A stretch of 64,000 nucleotides of DNA, taken from assembly GCF_007904085.1 (NCBI RefSeq), contig NZ_CP042326.1, forward strand, positions 744,001 through 808,000. Direction: 5' to 3'. Source of the stretch: Euhalothece natronophila Z-M001. GTDB taxonomy: Bacteria > Cyanobacteriota > Cyanobacteriia > Cyanobacteriales > Rubidibacteraceae. The translations under genes and the position numbers were made by a program. A model generated the notes under the pieces. The model was not told the origin of the DNA and did not search any database. It saw only the letters and a list, made by a program, of their open reading frames with translations. Below are positions 27,387-37,320 of the stretch, one piece after another (the stretch's first letter is position 1; every line of letters begins with the position of its first letter).

Positions 27387-28049
27387 TTAAACAGTTTGGG
27401 CTTCGGTTAAGCCTGGGAAGGATACTTGTGTTCCTCCTAACCCACAATAGCCACGAGGATTTTTCGCTAAGTATTGTTGATGGTAGTCTTCTGCATAATA
27501 AAATTCTGGAGCTTCTATAATTTCTGTGGTGATATTCCCATAGCCTTTTTCCATTAAGGCTTTCTGATAAACGTTTTTAGATGCTTCTGCTAACTTATGT
27601 TGTTGGTTGTTATACACATAAATTCCAGACCGATATTGTGTTCCGACATCATTTCCTTGACGCATTCCTTGAGTCGGATCATGGTTTTCCCAGAAGGTTT
27701 TTAATAAGGTTTCATAACTAATTTTTTCAGGGTCATATACAACACGCACGACTTCATTGTGTCCAGTCATCCCTGTACAAACTTCTTGGTAGGTGGGGTT
27801 AGGGGTAATTCCTCCTGCATAACCCACGGCGGTGCTATAAACTCCCGATAATTGCCAAAATACTCTTTCTGCACCCCAAAAACAACCCATGCCAAATAAG
27901 GCGAGTTCTGTTCCTTCAGGAAAAGGCGGTTGAATGGGATTGCCATTAACGTAATGATGATTGGTAATGGGCATTGTTTCTTCGCGCCCAGGGAGAGCTT
28001 CTTCTGGTGTGGGAAGACTTAACTTTTTACCAAAACCGAATAAACCCAT
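27387..28049 (-). CDS. msrA: Peptide-methionine (S)-S-oxide reductase
   Basis: A protein of about 220 residues that repairs oxidised methionine. The active-site [13 protein letters not shown] with the catalytic Cys, the TAVGYAGG motif and the [10 protein letters not shown] end are all present. ATG 28049 gives [20 protein letters not shown], the usual cyanobacterial N-terminus; the 30 residues further upstream are low-complexity and run into heptamer repeat E. Single gene. Confidence 0.93.
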   Translation of the reverse strand: MGLFGFGKKLSLPTPEEALPGREETMPITNHHYVNGNPIQPPFPEGTELALFGMGCFWGAERVFWQLSGVYSTAVGYAGGITPNPTYQEVCTGMTGHNEVVRVVYDPEKISYETLLKTFWENHDPTQGMRQGNDVGTQYRSGIYVYNNQQHKLAEASKNVYQKALMEKGYGNITTEIIEAPEFYYAEDYHQQYLAKNPRGYCGLGGTQVSFPGLTEAQTV

Positions 28050-28134
28050 GGTTTTATTTATAATTGAATTATTGTTTGCATATCTATTGTGGCTTATATT
28101 TCGGTTGTTCTTCTCTCCCTTAAAGTAGGTTTTT

Positions 28135-28195
28135 GTCATTGGTCATTAGTCATTAGTCATTGGTTATTGGTTTACAAACAACCAAGGACAAAAAA
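28135..28195 (+). repeat. STRR-type heptamer repeat, copy E
   Basis: GTCATTGGTCATTAGTCATT, then further TTATTGG units, then TTTACAAACAACCAAGGACA. It lies between divergent msrA and the LpxB-like gene. Confidence 0.6.
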
Positions 28196-28274
28196 TTAAG
28201 AATGTACCTCATAGGAGTGAAAACTGCTATACTCCCTAATTACTCGATGGATAAATAGATGGAAAGAATCGACA

Positions 28275-29513
28275 TTGAAATTACTCTGTCTTAGTAATGG
28301 TCACGGTGAAGATGTTATTGCTGTTCAAATTATCAAAGCCCTATATCAGCAAACAGACCAGATAGAGGTTGTTGCTCTGCCAATTGTGGGGGAGGGGATT
28401 GCTTATCAGAAATCGCGCATTCCAATTATTGCCCCAGTTAAAAAAATGCCCTCAGGAGGCTTTGTCTATATGGAAGCCCGAGAGTTATGGCGAGACCTTC
28501 AGGGGGGCTTAGTCGGGTTAACTTTGGCGCAGTTAAAGGCAGTTCAACGTTGGGGGAAACAAGGAGGAATGATTCTGGCAGTGGGCGATATTGTTCCCTT
28601 GCTTTTTGCTTGGCTGAGTCAGACTAATTATGTGTTTGTGGGAACAGCAAAGTCTGAGTATTATCTACAGGATGAAGTGGGCTGGTTACCCCAAACTTCT
28701 TTCTTACAACGGAAATTAGGCTCGGTGTATCTCCCATGGGAACGTTGTTTAATGAAAAATCGCCGTTGTTTGGGGGTGTTTCCTCGGGACAGTTTAACCA
28801 CTCATCAGTTACAACAATTTGGGGTTCGGGCGCATGATTTTGGGAATCCGATGATGGACGGGTTATTTCCTGAAGTGCCTATTGTCGAAGAGAGAGAAGA
28901 AGCGCGATCGCTGCGTATTTTACTATTACCTGGGTCTCGTTCCCCTGAAGCCGAGAGAAATTGGGAACTCATTTTAGAAGCCGTGGAAAGTATTATCGCC
29001 CGAGAAAAGAAACGTCGGTTGTGTTTTTTAAGCGCGATCGCGCCTAGCCTAGATTTAAATCCATTTTGTGAGCGATTACAAGCCCAAGGCTGGCAACAAA
29101 ATACAACAAATTCTCTTTCCACTCCCGTGCAAGACAAACAAGGCTTAGAATTTCAAAAAGGCGTTACCCGACTCCTTCTCACCCAAACGGCTTATCATAG
29201 TTGCTTACTCTCTGCTGATTTAGCTGTTGCTATGGCTGGAACCGCTACAGAACAATTTGTGGGCTTAGGGAAGCCTGTCATTACTTTTCCCGGAGAAGGG
29301 CCCCAATATACCCCTGCTTTTGCTGAAGCCCAAACCCGTTTACTCGGAGCATCCGTCATTCTCGTAAAAAAACCATCTCAAGCGGCTACCGTTTTACATG
29401 AATTATTCAGCGATCCAGATCGGTTACAATTAATTGCAGATAATGGCAAGCGTCGGATGGGAGAAGCGGGAGCATCTTCTCAGATTGCTGAGTATTTAGT
29501 GAATCAAATTTAA
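28275..29513 (+). CDS. LpxB-like glycosyltransferase-fold protein
   Basis: A 412-residue protein of the cyanobacterial family described as lipid-A-disaccharide synthase-related. The N-terminus LCLSNGHGEDVIAVQII and the C-terminal AVAMAGTATEQFVGLGKPVI plus FPGEGPQYTPAFAEAQ are characteristic. True LpxB activity is not implied; the substrate is unknown. It starts at TTG (28275) with GGAAAG upstream. Its 3' end overlaps the convergent phosphopantetheinyl transferase gene by 107 bp. Confidence 0.8.
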   Translation: MKLLCLSNGHGEDVIAVQIIKALYQQTDQIEVVALPIVGEGIAYQKSRIPIIAPVKKMPSGGFVYMEARELWRDLQGGLVGLTLAQLKAVQRWGKQGGMILAVGDIVPLLFAWLSQTNYVFVGTAKSEYYLQDEVGWLPQTSFLQRKLGSVYLPWERCLMKNRRCLGVFPRDSLTTHQLQQFGVRAHDFGNPMMDGLFPEVPIVEEREEARSLRILLLPGSRSPEAERNWELILEAVESIIAREKKRRLCFLSAIAPSLDLNPFCERLQAQGWQQNTTNSLSTPVQDKQGLEFQKGVTRLLLTQTAYHSCLLSADLAVAMAGTATEQFVGLGKPVITFPGEGPQYTPAFAEAQTRLLGASVILVKKPSQAATVLHELFSDPDRLQLIADNGKRRMGEAGASSQIAEYLVNQI

Positions 29514-30159
29514 AACATTCATCTCCTAAACAAGCCACAGTGGCAACAAAATTATCTGTTAATGCTAAAGATAATAAAGTAACAGGTTGATTAGAATAAC
29601 TCACTTCCACTTGCTTAGAATGAGATGAAGACACCATGACCTCTATATTTTCTAATCCCGCTAATCCTTCTCCCGTTGCTTTCAAGTAAGCCTCTTTTGC
29701 TGTCCAAAATTGAAAAAATGTTTCTATTTGTTCGGGTGACGATAAAGATTCTAAATAAGACGCTTCTTTCTCAGTAAAAAAACGTTTTGCCAAAGAAAGA
29801 ACATTAGAAACAGGACGCATTAACTCCACATCAATGCCAATTTCATAATCAGAATAAGCAAAGGCATATAACCCTAAATTATGAGAATGAGAGACATTAA
29901 ATTGTAGGGGAGGAGAAGTATTATTTTCGGTTAATATAGGCTTACCGCGATCGCGATAGGTAAACTCAACTTTTTGTGGTTCTAAATTAAGATAGTTTCC
30001 AATCAAATACCGTAAAATCCCCCGTCCCGCTATAAAACGAGTTTGATGCTCTGGCTTAACCAAACGACTCGCCCGTTCTTTTTCTTCTTGATTTAAAACA
30101 GACCAGTATTGTTTTTCCAGTTGCGGACAAATATCTAAATTCGCTTTCCAGATATCAAT
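29407..30159 (-). CDS. 4'-phosphopantetheinyl transferase (Sfp/HetI type), start uncertain
   Basis: It transfers phosphopantetheine from CoA to carrier proteins. Motifs LQFNVSHSHNLGLYAFAY, the Mg-binding GIDVELMRP and FWTAKEAYLKATGEGL are clear. The first usual start codon in frame is TTG 30063, but conserved family sequence continues upstream: IWKANLDICPQLEKQYWSVL precedes RLVKPEHQTRF. No ATG, GTG or TTG exists between that and the TAG at 30199-30201, which lies inside heptamer repeat F. I therefore extend to ATT 30159 as a possible rare start. The gene may be expressed from a rare codon or be 5'-damaged. Confidence 0.75.
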   Translation of the reverse strand: MDIWKANLDICPQLEKQYWSVLNQEEKERASRLVKPEHQTRFIAGRGILRYLIGNYLNLEPQKVEFTYRDRGKPILTENNTSPPLQFNVSHSHNLGLYAFAYSDYEIGIDVELMRPVSNVLSLAKRFFTEKEASYLESLSSPEQIETFFQFWTAKEAYLKATGEGLAGLENIEVMVSSSHSKQVEVSYSNQPVTLLSLALTDNFVATVACLGDECFKFDSLNTQQSEKMLPLLPSDACHYLQLIVTDLDR

Positions 30160-30174
30160 GATTTTGTTATTTTT

Positions 30175-30220
30175 TATTTTTGTACAAAGGACGAAGGACT
30201 AACAACAAAGGACAAAATTA
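30175..30220 (+). repeat. STRR-type heptamer repeat, half copy F
   Basis: Only the GGACAAA/GGACGAA/GGACTAA half is present (TGTACAAAGGACGAAGGACT and continuation). It replaces the expected 5' end of the phosphopantetheinyl transferase gene. Confidence 0.55.
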
Positions 30221-30251
30221 TTTTAACAATCATTGCCTGAATTTCGGTAAT

Positions 30252-30280
30252 AAAAACCCCCCTCATAGCGAGAAGGGGGA
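30252..30280 (-). terminator. Rho-independent terminator of metK
   Basis: On the minus strand CCCCC-TT-CTC, loop GCTAT, GAG-GGGGG, followed by TTTTTATT. It lies 30 bp beyond the metK stop. Confidence 0.8.
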
Positions 30281-30309
30281 ATTCATTAGATGAAAGATTT
30301 CAATCTAAT

Positions 30310-31560
30310 TTATACAGCAGCCGTTGCTTTGAGAGCTTGTTTTAAGGCTTCTGCTTTATCGGTACGTTCCCAAGGAAGATCAAGGTCAGGTCGTCCAAAG
30401 TGACCATAAGCCGCAGTATCTTGATAGAAACGTCCATTACGCTGTTTGGGAAGAGATTGCATATCAAATGCTTGAATAATTCCCGCAGGACGAAGTTCAA
30501 AGTTTTGGCGAATCACTTCTAGTAACTTGTCTTCATCAACTTTACCAGTGCCGAAAGTATCAACAAAGACACTGGTGGGACGGGCTACCCCAATTGCGTA
30601 ACTCAGTTGAACTTCGCATTTATCCGCCAAGCCTGCTGCCACAATGTTTTTCGCAACATAACGGCTAGCATAAGCAGCACTGCGGTCAACTTTTGTTGGA
30701 TCTTTACCAGAGAAAGCACCACCGCCATGACGAGAATAACCACCGTAGGTATCTACGATAATTTTCCGTCCAGTTAAACCAGCGTCTCCCTGTGGTCCAC
30801 CGACAACAAATTTACCTGTGGGGTTCATTAAGTATTTGGTGTTGTCATCAGGCTTGATGTCGATATCTTCAAAGATAGGAAGGACAACTTCTTTCCAGAG
30901 ATCCGCTTTGATTTTATCGTGAACAGCTTTTTCATCAGTGCTACCACCAACTTCGGGATCATGCTGGGTTGAAAGCAAGATGGTGTCAATACGAACGGGC
31001 TTACCATCTTCGTAAGCCACACTGACTTGGCTTTTTCCATCAGGACGAAGATAGCCAAGAGTTCCATTTTTACGAACTTTCGCTAACTGGCGAGTGAGAC
31101 GGTGAGACAAGCTAATGGGTAATGGCATTAATTCTGGGGTTTCGTTGCAAGCATAACCAAACATTAAGCCTTGGTCACCGGCTCCAATTTGATCCAGTTC
31201 ATCATTACTCAGTTCGCGACTTTCTTGGGCGCTTGTTACCCCTTGAGAAATGTCAGGGGATTGTTCATCAAGGGCAATGAGAACAGAACAGCTATCAGCA
31301 GAGAAGCCATTATCTGCATCAGTGTAACCGATTTCTTTGATTTTATCCCGTACTAAGTTTACGAAGTTCACCTGCGTTTTGGAGGTAATTTCCCCTGTCA
31401 CCAGCACTAACCCCGTGTTGACAACAACCTCCGCTGCTACACGGCTTTTGTCGTCTCCAGCGAGTAATGCGTCAAGAATTGTATCGGAAATCTGGTCACA
31501 AACTTTATCAGGATGACCTTCTGTCACCGATTCAGAACTAAAAATATACTTACTAGACAA
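30310..31560 (-). CDS. metK: S-adenosylmethionine synthetase
   Basis: A 416-residue enzyme making AdoMet from methionine and [32 protein letters not shown] and the [19 protein letters not shown] loop are hallmarks. The start is placed at TTG 31560 (protein starts [15 protein letters not shown]), because AGGAGG lies 10 bases upstream at 31571-31576; the frame could extend to 31608 but that would run through the Shine-Dalgarno. Followed by a strong terminator. No SAM riboswitch pattern was seen in the leader. Confidence 0.95.
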   Translation of the reverse strand: MSSKYIFSSESVTEGHPDKVCDQISDTILDALLAGDDKSRVAAEVVVNTGLVLVTGEITSKTQVNFVNLVRDKIKEIGYTDADNGFSADSCSVLIALDEQSPDISQGVTSAQESRELSNDELDQIGAGDQGLMFGYACNETPELMPLPISLSHRLTRQLAKVRKNGTLGYLRPDGKSQVSVAYEDGKPVRIDTILLSTQHDPEVGGSTDEKAVHDKIKADLWKEVVLPIFEDIDIKPDDNTKYLMNPTGKFVVGGPQGDAGLTGRKIIVDTYGGYSRHGGGAFSGKDPTKVDRSAAYASRYVAKNIVAAGLADKCEVQLSYAIGVARPTSVFVDTFGTGKVDEDKLLEVIRQNFELRPAGIIQAFDMQSLPKQRNGRFYQDTAAYGHFGRPDLDLPWERTDKAEALKQALKATAAV

Positions 31561-31570
31561 GGTGATTTTT

Positions 31571-31576
31571 CCTCCT
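31571..31576 (-). promoter_or_regulatory. Ribosome binding site that fixes the metK start
   Basis: AGGAGG on the minus strand, 10 bases before the TTG at 31560. It argues against the longer open frame. Confidence 0.7.
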
Positions 31577-31845
31577 ATATCGAAATTCAACAGTATCTCA
31601 GTAACCAATAGAGGCTACGACTGCGGTTCATAACTTGAGTGCTAAGAACCTTTACTTTAGATTTTTCACTTACTTATCCATAGACACTATACCAGATAGT
31701 CAGCAAAGAGTCATATTTTGATCTAATTTCAGCTACTTTTGATACTGATAAGGAAAAGCTGTGACTTTTTACAATTGGGATCATGCCCTTTTGTAAACTC
31801 AGGTCGAGTTACCATAATAAGGTTGTGTTGGATTTATAAAGTTAC

Positions 31846-33141
31846 ATGATTGAACGTTATACTCTCCCTGCTATGGGGGAACTCTGGACAAATGAAGCAA
31901 AATTAAAAACTTGGTTACAGGTGGAGGTAGCAGTTTGTGAAGCGCAAGCAGAACTTGGTTATATTCCCGACTCAGCATTAGCCGAAATTAAGGAGAAAGC
32001 AGATTTTGATCCGCAGCGAGTGCTGGAAATTGAATCAGAAGTTCGTCATGATGTCATTGCATTTTTAACAAATGTTAATGAATATGTGGGTGAAGCAGGA
32101 CGTTATATCCATCTGGGTTTAACCAGTTCCGATGTGCTCGATACTGCCCTAGCTTTACAGTTAGTGGCAAGTCTGAATTTGATTTTAGAAGAGTTGGAAG
32201 CCCTCGCTCAAGCTATTCGCTATCAGGCGCAACAACATCGTTATACAGTGATGGTGGGACGGTCTCATGGCATCCATGCTGAACCCATTACTTTCGGATT
32301 TAAATTAGCTGGTTGGTTAGCCGAGATCTTCCGTCATCGCGATCGCGCTGTTCATCTTCGCAATGAAATTGCGGTAGGGAAAATTTCGGGAGCAGTGGGC
32401 ACTTATGCCAATATTGATCCAAGAGTAGAAGCCCTAGCTTGTGAGAAACTCGGTTTAAAACCTGACACTGCCTCGACACAGGTGATATCGCGCGATCGTC
32501 ATGGACATTTTTTGCAACAACTTGCCCTTTTAACTGCCTCCATTGAACGTTTTGCTGTCGAAATTCGTAATCTTCAGCGCACTGATGTCTTAGAAGTGGA
32601 AGAATATTTTTCTAAAGGACAAAAAGGTTCTTCGGCAATGCCCCACAAACGCAATCCTATCCGTTCAGAACGTTTAACTGGATTAGCACGAATTGTACGG
32701 GGTAACGCCATGACTGCCCTAGAAAATGTTGCTTTATGGCATGAGAGAGATATTTCCCACAGTTCTGCGGAGCGAGTAATTCTTCCAGACAGTTGCATTC
32801 TTACCCATTTTATGATTAATGAAATTACCCAGTTAGTCAAAAATTTGTTCGTTTATCCCGAAAACATGAAGCGTAATATGAACGTTTATGGAGGGGTAAT
32901 TTTCAGTCAACGAGTATTATTAACCCTTGTGGAAAAAGGGATGAATCGGGAGGAAGCCTATCAAATCGTGCAAAGTTGCGCCCATCAAGCCTGGAACCAA
33001 CCCAATGGAAACTTTTATCAATTAATCTGTGAAGAGCCTACCGTGCAGAAAACCCTATCTTCTGAGGAAATAGAAAGCTGTTTTGATCCCCAGCACCACT
33101 TACAAAACCTAGATACTATTTATCAACGTCTAGGAATTTAA
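31846..33141 (+). CDS. purB: Adenylosuccinate lyase
   Basis: A 431-residue lyase acting twice in purine synthesis (SAICAR to AICAR, adenylosuccinate to AMP). The fumarase-superfamily signature KGSSAMPHKRNP, the HLGLTSSDVLDTAL segment and GRSHGIHAEPITFGFK with the catalytic His are present. Length is typical. It is divergent from metK and followed by a terminator at 33154. Confidence 0.96.
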   Translation: MIERYTLPAMGELWTNEAKLKTWLQVEVAVCEAQAELGYIPDSALAEIKEKADFDPQRVLEIESEVRHDVIAFLTNVNEYVGEAGRYIHLGLTSSDVLDTALALQLVASLNLILEELEALAQAIRYQAQQHRYTVMVGRSHGIHAEPITFGFKLAGWLAEIFRHRDRAVHLRNEIAVGKISGAVGTYANIDPRVEALACEKLGLKPDTASTQVISRDRHGHFLQQLALLTASIERFAVEIRNLQRTDVLEVEEYFSKGQKGSSAMPHKRNPIRSERLTGLARIVRGNAMTALENVALWHERDISHSSAERVILPDSCILTHFMINEITQLVKNLFVYPENMKRNMNVYGGVIFSQRVLLTLVEKGMNREEAYQIVQSCAHQAWNQPNGNFYQLICEEPTVQKTLSSEEIESCFDPQHHLQNLDTIYQRLGI

Positions 33142-33153
33142 AAATAAAAGCTA

Positions 33154-33186
33154 AGGGGAAAGTCTCGTTAAAGCTGAGATTCCCCT
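33154..33186. terminator. Terminator between purB and ndhO
   Basis: GGGGAA (33155-33160) with inner CTC, and GAG with TTCCCC (33180-33185), loop about 9 nt. It lies between convergent genes and probably serves both. Confidence 0.65.
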
Positions 33187-33202
33187 CATTTGCTCGCCAT
33201 TT

Positions 33203-33421
33203 TTAATTTACAGGTTCTAATTGATCTAGGCGAAGCCAAACTCCAGGAGTTGCTACATAGAACTTAACAAAAGCATAATCCCCCTCTGTTTCTAAAACTT
33301 CTCCTTTGCTTTCAAATAAATAGGAAGGAAACCGATTATCACTTGCCATTGCTTCCACGCTATTTTCTAACTTCTCTCGTACTACGTGAACTAAAGCCCC
33401 TTTCTTTACTTTTCCTGCCAT
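33203..33421 (-). CDS. ndhO: NAD(P)H-quinone oxidoreductase subunit O
   Basis: A 72-residue small peripheral subunit of thylakoid NDH-1. [40 protein letters not shown] and [12 protein letters not shown] match NdhO. Single-gene unit, the last housekeeping gene before the EPS locus. Confidence 0.93.
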   Translation of the reverse strand: MAGKVKKGALVHVVREKLENSVEAMASDNRFPSYLFESKGEVLETEGDYAFVKFYVATPGVWLRLDQLEPVN

Positions 33422-33650
33422 AACTAAATTAATGATTTTGTCAATATATCTGATCTGATGCTAATTGTGCCATATTTTAGTTAGGAGTTAAAAAAAACAA
33501 TAGTAAAAATTCCCATGATGGTAGGGGTTACTCATACTGATTGTGAGAAAGCTTGGGCAACCGAAAATATCGCGATCGCGCCCTCAATACAAAATCAATT
33601 TTAACCGTACAACTTAATTCCCACATATACAAATAATTTTGCTTAACTAC

Positions 33651-34268
33651 TTAGCAAGCTCCCTGTTTAGTGATAACAATTTTAATTGTCTTTAAAATTA
33701 GCTGTAAGTCATAAACTAGAGACCACTTTTGCTGATAAGCAATATCCATTTTGACAATTTCTTCAAAGTCTTTCACAATAGAACGTCCGTTAACTTGCCA
33801 TTCTCCAGTTAAGCCTGGTTTAACCTTGAGTCGTTGGAAATGATGAGGCAAATACTGAGATACTTCATCGGGAGTAGGAGGTCGTGTTCCGACTAAGCTC
33901 ATATCTCCTTTTAAGACATTTAAAAACTGAGGTAGTTCATCCAAACTCGTTCGTCGTAAAAATTTTCCTACCCTTGTCACACGAGGGTCATGTTCATTTT
34001 TAAATATAAATCCTTCTGCCTGATTAGTCACTAAGCCTTTCATTTTTTCTGCATCTGTGATCATTGATCGAAACTTCCAAATCCGAAATGGTCTTCCGTA
34101 AAGCCCTATTCTGGTTTGTGTAAAAAAAATTGGTCCTGGATCATCAATATAAATAAGAAAGGCAATTAATGGATACAGAGTTAGTGTGACTATTAGTCCT
34201 ACTAAAGCACCCAAAATATCTATGATACGTTTTGCTTTACTGTTAACAGAAGGTAAGTGATAAAACAT
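33651..34268 (-). CDS. Sugar transferase (undecaprenyl-phosphate glycosyl-1-phosphate type)
   Basis: A 205-residue WcaJ/WbaP-type catalytic domain without the four N-terminal membrane helices. One hydrophobic hairpin (IIDILGALVGLIVTLTLYPL) anchors it. KFRSM, the catalytic RRTSLDELPQFLNVLKGDMS and VGTRPP are intact. It probably loads the first sugar phosphate onto undecaprenyl phosphate to begin the EPS repeat unit. It is the most downstream gene of the minus-strand EPS cluster; 45 bp separate it from the next glycosyltransferase. Confidence 0.9.
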   Translation of the reverse strand: MFYHLPSVNSKAKRIIDILGALVGLIVTLTLYPLIAFLIYIDDPGPIFFTQTRIGLYGRPFRIWKFRSMITDAEKMKGLVTNQAEGFIFKNEHDPRVTRVGKFLRRTSLDELPQFLNVLKGDMSLVGTRPPTPDEVSQYLPHHFQRLKVKPGLTGEWQVNGRSIVKDFEEIVKMDIAYQQKWSLVYDLQLILKTIKIVITKQGAC

Positions 34269-34313
34269 TGTTATCTTTATTTGCTTTTATTAGTAATTTT
34301 TTTGTTAATTACG

Positions 34314-35492
34314 TTAATTACCAAAAATGTTGAAATCGCTAGGTCGATTAGTTTTATTGTCAGCTAAAAAAATTAGAAAATTTTGATGAGACATACCAAT
34401 AACTTTTAACCATCTCCTTCGCTTAATTCTTTGGTAAAGATTTAGTTGATTTTTCTTGAATGGTTCAGTTTCAATTTGAATTTGATCAAAGTTAATGACT
34501 CTTTGGAATATAATTTTTTTTCTAAACTTTTCCCAAGCTAAATGATTTGGCCAAATTAATGAAGTAACAGGATGAGCAAAAAGTTTTAATAAACTAATCA
34601 ACATTCGTAGATATAGTTTATGATCCAAATAATTAGCAGAGTCTGCTTCTAGAGCCTTATATAACCAGAACAATGTTTTATCATGATGATCGCTCCCTTG
34701 ACTTTGTCCAGCTAAATAGCGGTAAAAATTACCAGCAGACCATTGGAAAAACTCTTTCGGAATTTCAGGATATTGTTGTTGAATTCCATTTAAAGTGAGG
34801 GTCATAGATTTTGCCATTGTAATGTGATTGCCAGACATACTGCCCACAACTTTGCGGTATCCAACTAAAATGTCTGGCACTAGTCGAAATTGATAATATT
34901 GAGCTAGGCGGAGATATAATTCCCAGTCTTCGCAACCTTGGGCGTTTTGTCGTTTTAAATTGCAGTTATAATAACCAACTTTTTCTAAACAGGTACGACG
35001 AATTAAAGGAGTGCTAGCAGTATTAATTAAATTACAAAGGAGAAATGGGAAAAAAACATTACCTTCTACTATTGGAACAACGCATCGACGATAATTAATC
35101 AAATCTTCTTCATCAATTCCCACGGACCACGCATAAACTAAGCCAATAGAAGAGTTAGATTGTATAAAATATTCTATTTGTTTTTCTATTTTTTGAGGGT
35201 ACCAAATGTCATCAGCATCTAATGGTGCAATATATTCTCCTTTAGCAGTTTTTATTCCTAAATTACGAGCGGCAGCTACGCCCTGATTAGATTGTTGTAA
35301 TAGCATGACTCTGGCATCTTTTTCCATAAACTCTTTAACAATTTGTGGTGTTTGATCTTGAGAGCCATCATCAATTACAAAAATTTCTAGATGATTGTAA
35401 GTTTGTGTAATAACAGAATTTAAGGTTTTTTCAATAAACTTTTCTGCATTATACGCAGGAATAATCACTGAAACTAAGGGGGATTGATTCAT
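34314..35492 (-). CDS. Family 2 glycosyltransferase
   Basis: A 392-residue GT-A enzyme: VSVIIPAYNAEKFIEKTLNS, IFVIDDGSQDQT and metal-binding APLDADDIWYP, then CEDWELYLRLA. The C-terminal 130 residues are helical and variable. No membrane segment. Cytosolic EPS repeat-unit assembly is inferred from the neighbours; 23 bp follow the next gene upstream. Confidence 0.88.
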   Translation of the reverse strand: MNQSPLVSVIIPAYNAEKFIEKTLNSVITQTYNHLEIFVIDDGSQDQTPQIVKEFMEKDARVMLLQQSNQGVAAARNLGIKTAKGEYIAPLDADDIWYPQKIEKQIEYFIQSNSSIGLVYAWSVGIDEEDLINYRRCVVPIVEGNVFFPFLLCNLINTASTPLIRRTCLEKVGYYNCNLKRQNAQGCEDWELYLRLAQYYQFRLVPDILVGYRKVVGSMSGNHITMAKSMTLTLNGIQQQYPEIPKEFFQWSAGNFYRYLAGQSQGSDHHDKTLFWLYKALEADSANYLDHKLYLRMLISLLKLFAHPVTSLIWPNHLAWEKFRKKIIFQRVINFDQIQIETEPFKKNQLNLYQRIKRRRWLKVIGMSHQNFLIFLADNKTNRPSDFNIFGN

Positions 35493-35515
35493 GGTTTTTA
35501 ATGAACAATAATTAG

Positions 35516-36649
35516 TTAGGTAAGAGCTGCTTGATAAACAGCTTTTATTTGAGGCGCGATCGCGCTCCAGGTATAATGCTCTTTAACATAGTTCTGGCAG
35601 GCTTGGGCAGTGGGTAAGTGACGTTGACCCCCTAAAACTTCCTGAATCCCCTGAGCTAGTTGTTGGGGTTGATAACCTTCTAAAATTAAATCAGGACAGA
35701 AAGGTTGGAGAATCTCAGGAATTCCACCAATGGGAGTTCCTAATACAGGTGTACCTGTTGCTAAAGACTCCACGACAACTAACCCAAACCCTTCAAGAGC
35801 AACTGTCGGGACAACTGAGAGATCAGCCGCTCGGTAAGCCAAGGGTAACTCTTCATCAGCAAGATAACCTAACAGTTTCACATGATCCTGAAGGTTCATT
35901 TCTTCAATTTGGGCTTGCAAGGTTGATGTGAGTTCTCCCTTTCCAGCAATATAAAGCAGAACCTCGGGGTAGTGATGGCGCACTTGATCTATAGCAGTAA
36001 TCAGGTTATCTAACCCCATGCGTTTTGATAAGCGACGGATACAAAAAAGGATCGCGCGATCGCGCTTCCAACCTAGTTTTTCCTGCGCCTCTTCTTGGGA
36101 GAAAGAACAATCAAAACGATTCAAATCAACACCGCCAGGAATAATCTGTATGCGTTCCCGAGGAATGTGATATTCCTGCTGTAAGATATTACAGAAGGTG
36201 TGAGAAAGAACAATAAATTGCGCCGTTCGCTGATAAACCCTTTGTTCTAGTGCCTTTTTTGCCCAGTTAACTAACGGTTTCCGTCGTTCAATCCGACTTT
36301 CTAAAGCCCAGGGGCCATGAAAATGAGTCACTAAAGCGCGATCGTGCAACTGATCCAATATGGGAAAGGTATATAAGGCAAAATGTGACACCACTAGATA
36401 CTCATCTTCTTCCTCCAAGATCTGATAAGCTGACTTTCTAATTCCTTGCCAGCGTTGAAGTATATGAGAATCCCGAGGTGCAAAGACTTGAACTGGTTCA
36501 TCCTTCAGTAAGGAAGACCCCATGACCAATCCTTGAACACCTACACCTGCTTGCGATAAAGCGTGGAAGCAATTGTAATAATAGCGGTTTAACCCTCCAG
36601 CCTCTTCAGGAAACCAACCCATACCAATTTGTAATGTTTTTATGTTCAT
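35516..36649 (-). CDS. Family 4 (GT-B) glycosyltransferase
   Basis: A 377-residue GT-B enzyme. N-terminal acceptor domain (IGMGWFPEEAGGLNRYYYNC), donor domain with IPGGVDLNRFD and the EX7E motif EGFGLVVVESLATG. Several HIP1 sites lie within it, unlike its upstream neighbours. The upstream neighbour is a remnant of another GT4 gene. Confidence 0.9.
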   Translation of the reverse strand: MNIKTLQIGMGWFPEEAGGLNRYYYNCFHALSQAGVGVQGLVMGSSLLKDEPVQVFAPRDSHILQRWQGIRKSAYQILEEEDEYLVVSHFALYTFPILDQLHDRALVTHFHGPWALESRIERRKPLVNWAKKALEQRVYQRTAQFIVLSHTFCNILQQEYHIPRERIQIIPGGVDLNRFDCSFSQEEAQEKLGWKRDRAILFCIRRLSKRMGLDNLITAIDQVRHHYPEVLLYIAGKGELTSTLQAQIEEMNLQDHVKLLGYLADEELPLAYRAADLSVVPTVALEGFGLVVVESLATGTPVLGTPIGGIPEILQPFCPDLILEGYQPQQLAQGIQEVLGGQRHLPTAQACQNYVKEHYTWSAIAPQIKAVYQAALT

Positions 36650-36654
36650 TTGAG

Positions 36655-36825
36655 TTATAACCTCATACTTTTCTGAGCTAAGAGATTTTCCTTAATTCCC
36701 TTACCATTAATCCCATCTTCTATTTGATCTTTGCTTCCAACAGCAGGAGTTTGCACAGGCACAACCCCGCATAACATTGCTTCTGGAATCAGCCAACCAA
36801 ACCCTTCTAAATGAATACAGTAGTT
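36655..36825 (-). pseudogene. GT4 glycosyltransferase C-terminal fragment
   Basis: Between the stop of the acyltransferase fragment and the next gene, the frame reads NYCIHLEGFGWLIPEAMLCG, then VVPVQTPAVGSKDQIEDGIN and ends at TAA 36655. This is the EX7E region and following helix of a GT4 enzyme without any start codon or N-terminal domain. It could be the lost end of the truncated GT4 gene at 37305-37907, with about 90 central residues missing. Confidence 0.7.
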
Positions 36826-37320
36826 TTAAAATTGAAAATACAGAAACTCATTTGGCTGATCGCGGAAAATCAAAGCTGTGATCAAGAGAACGGCAGTAAA
36901 TCCAGCATAAATAAAATTCGGTCGCCATCTATACCAAGCTTTTTTTTGACTGCTTAGATGATTATAAATGTCAAGAGTAACTACTTCATGACTCATAATC
37001 TGGTAAAGATTTGGTAAAAATAGAGTTATGCCAAGTAATGACAATAATAAGACTACCGATTCATTGCCACCGTAGTTATTCAAAGTGCCAAATTGAACTC
37101 CTAAACGACTCAGAAAATTAAGTTGCTCAATATACAATTCAGGTAAAATAAAGCCATTACCACCAAACATTCCGATAATAATATTGTAAGAACCGCCTAA
37201 AGTATTTGCTCTGAAAACCACCCAAGAAACAATTATTGCCAATAAAGTTAGCAAACGAGCCAAGCAATAAAAATAGATAGAATCAAGGACAAAATTACGC
37301 TTTTCTATAAAATTAATCGG
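36826..37320 (-). pseudogene. MBOAT O-acyltransferase C-terminal fragment
   Basis: The open frame from TTG 37263 gives 145 residues with four hydrophobic segments, including IIVSWVVFRANTLGGSYNII, the conserved WVxFRA region near the end of AlgI/DltB-type acyltransferases. Homologous sequence continues upstream to about 37320 (INFIEKRNFVLDSIYFYCL). The catalytic His domain and the other 300 residues are missing. Its 5' end runs into the tail of the truncated glycosyltransferase. Confidence 0.65.

Noticed and set aside
31577-31845. SAM riboswitch upstream of metK
   Set aside because: I looked for the conserved SAM-I type helices and core in the minus-strand leader and saw none.
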